NCBI GenBank assembly: GCA_039000515.1
Contig: JBCFYV010002255.1
Location: 18,756,390 to 18,820,389 of the forward strand
Length of the DNA: 64,000 bases
DNA from: Timema cristinae
Lineage: Eukaryota; Arthropoda; Insecta; Phasmatodea; Timematidae
Direction of reading: 5' to 3'
The notes beneath the pieces were generated by a model, which worked only from the letters and a program-made list of their open reading frames with translations, was not told the DNA's origin and searched no databases. The position numbers and the translations under genes were made by a program. This document shows, piece after piece, positions 63,776-64,000 of this stretch (positions are counted from its first letter, which is position 1; the number at the start of each line of letters is the position of its first letter).

Positions 63776-63802
63776 TGTTTTTTTTCTATACTATATCCAT
63801 AA

Positions 63803-63805
<3 letters not shown>

Positions 63806-63848
<43 letters not shown>

Positions 63849-64000
63849 GTATTAGCACCACGTCTTACTACCCGTTCGGGTTATCCGCATTCACGCTAAT
63901 GTGTAATGGTAGGGTGATTGTGAGATGAAATGGAGGACCTACAGTTTAACGTGGAATCCGAACCAGGGTGGAGGCCTGGCATTCCCCACATTCACAAGAT
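63806..64000 (-). repeat. SINE-A copy, minus strand, cut by window end
   Basis: About 15 ATT repeats, tail complement (AGCACCACGTCTTACTACCC) and body to CCCCACATTCACAAGAT, where the window ends. The head lies outside. Confidence 0.9.

Overview
The window looks like intergenic or intronic DNA from an animal nuclear genome, most likely an arthropod or other invertebrate. The basis is a very AT-rich background, no long open reading frame, many microsatellites, tRNA-derived SINEs, a mariner-type transposase relic of a kind common in arthropods, and LINE reverse transcriptase relics. Which arthropod cannot be decided from sequence alone. No complete protein-coding gene, rRNA or intact tRNA gene was found. 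Possible exons are weak: the best is a 53-bp open segment at 3665-3717 with good splice signals, followed by a GC-rich open segment near 35.4-35.7 kb.

The dominant content is repeats. I use local names. SINE-A (about 285 bp, about 20 copies) has a tRNA-like head, a body with a second B-box-like motif, and a tail. SINE-B1 and SINE-B2 (about 250 bp, about 35 copies together) have different tRNA-like heads and a common body. A and B end in the same roughly 38-base 3' tail, which can form the hairpin ACCC-GAAC-GGGT and runs into (TAA)n or (ATT)n. SINE-C (six copies or fragments), SINE-D (two) and SINE-E (two) are other tRNA-related families without this tail. Family F is a dispersed repeat whose 51-bp unit is expanded about ten times at 42.0-42.6 kb. 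Family G is a roughly 300-bp foldback element (three copies). Family H is a long diverged repeat (two copies).

DNA transposons: a 2.0-kb mariner/Tc1-like element with roughly 390-bp inverted repeats and a dead transposase (20252-22273); a 1.0-kb hAT-type non-autonomous element with an exact 8-bp target duplication (14947-15968) that itself carries a SINE-A; a 565-bp Harbinger-like MITE with TTA duplications (29774-30338); a roughly 490-bp MITE splitting a SINE-B1 (37554-38045); and several palindromic foldbacks. Two LINE reverse transcriptase 3' ends lie at 48752-49560 and 53867-54510, both on the minus strand.

Nested insertions give a relative chronology. SINE-A copies sit inside SINE-B copies at 7.4-8.1, 8.85-9.4, 10.4-10.9 and 55.9-56.5 kb, and B2 sits inside B1 at 45.4-45.9 kb. 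No B inside A was seen. Many A and B copies have 8-14 bp target-site duplications, and several truncated copies, including one that is little more than the tail (32261-32319), also have them. The shared tail is therefore the best candidate for the site used by an unseen partner LINE.
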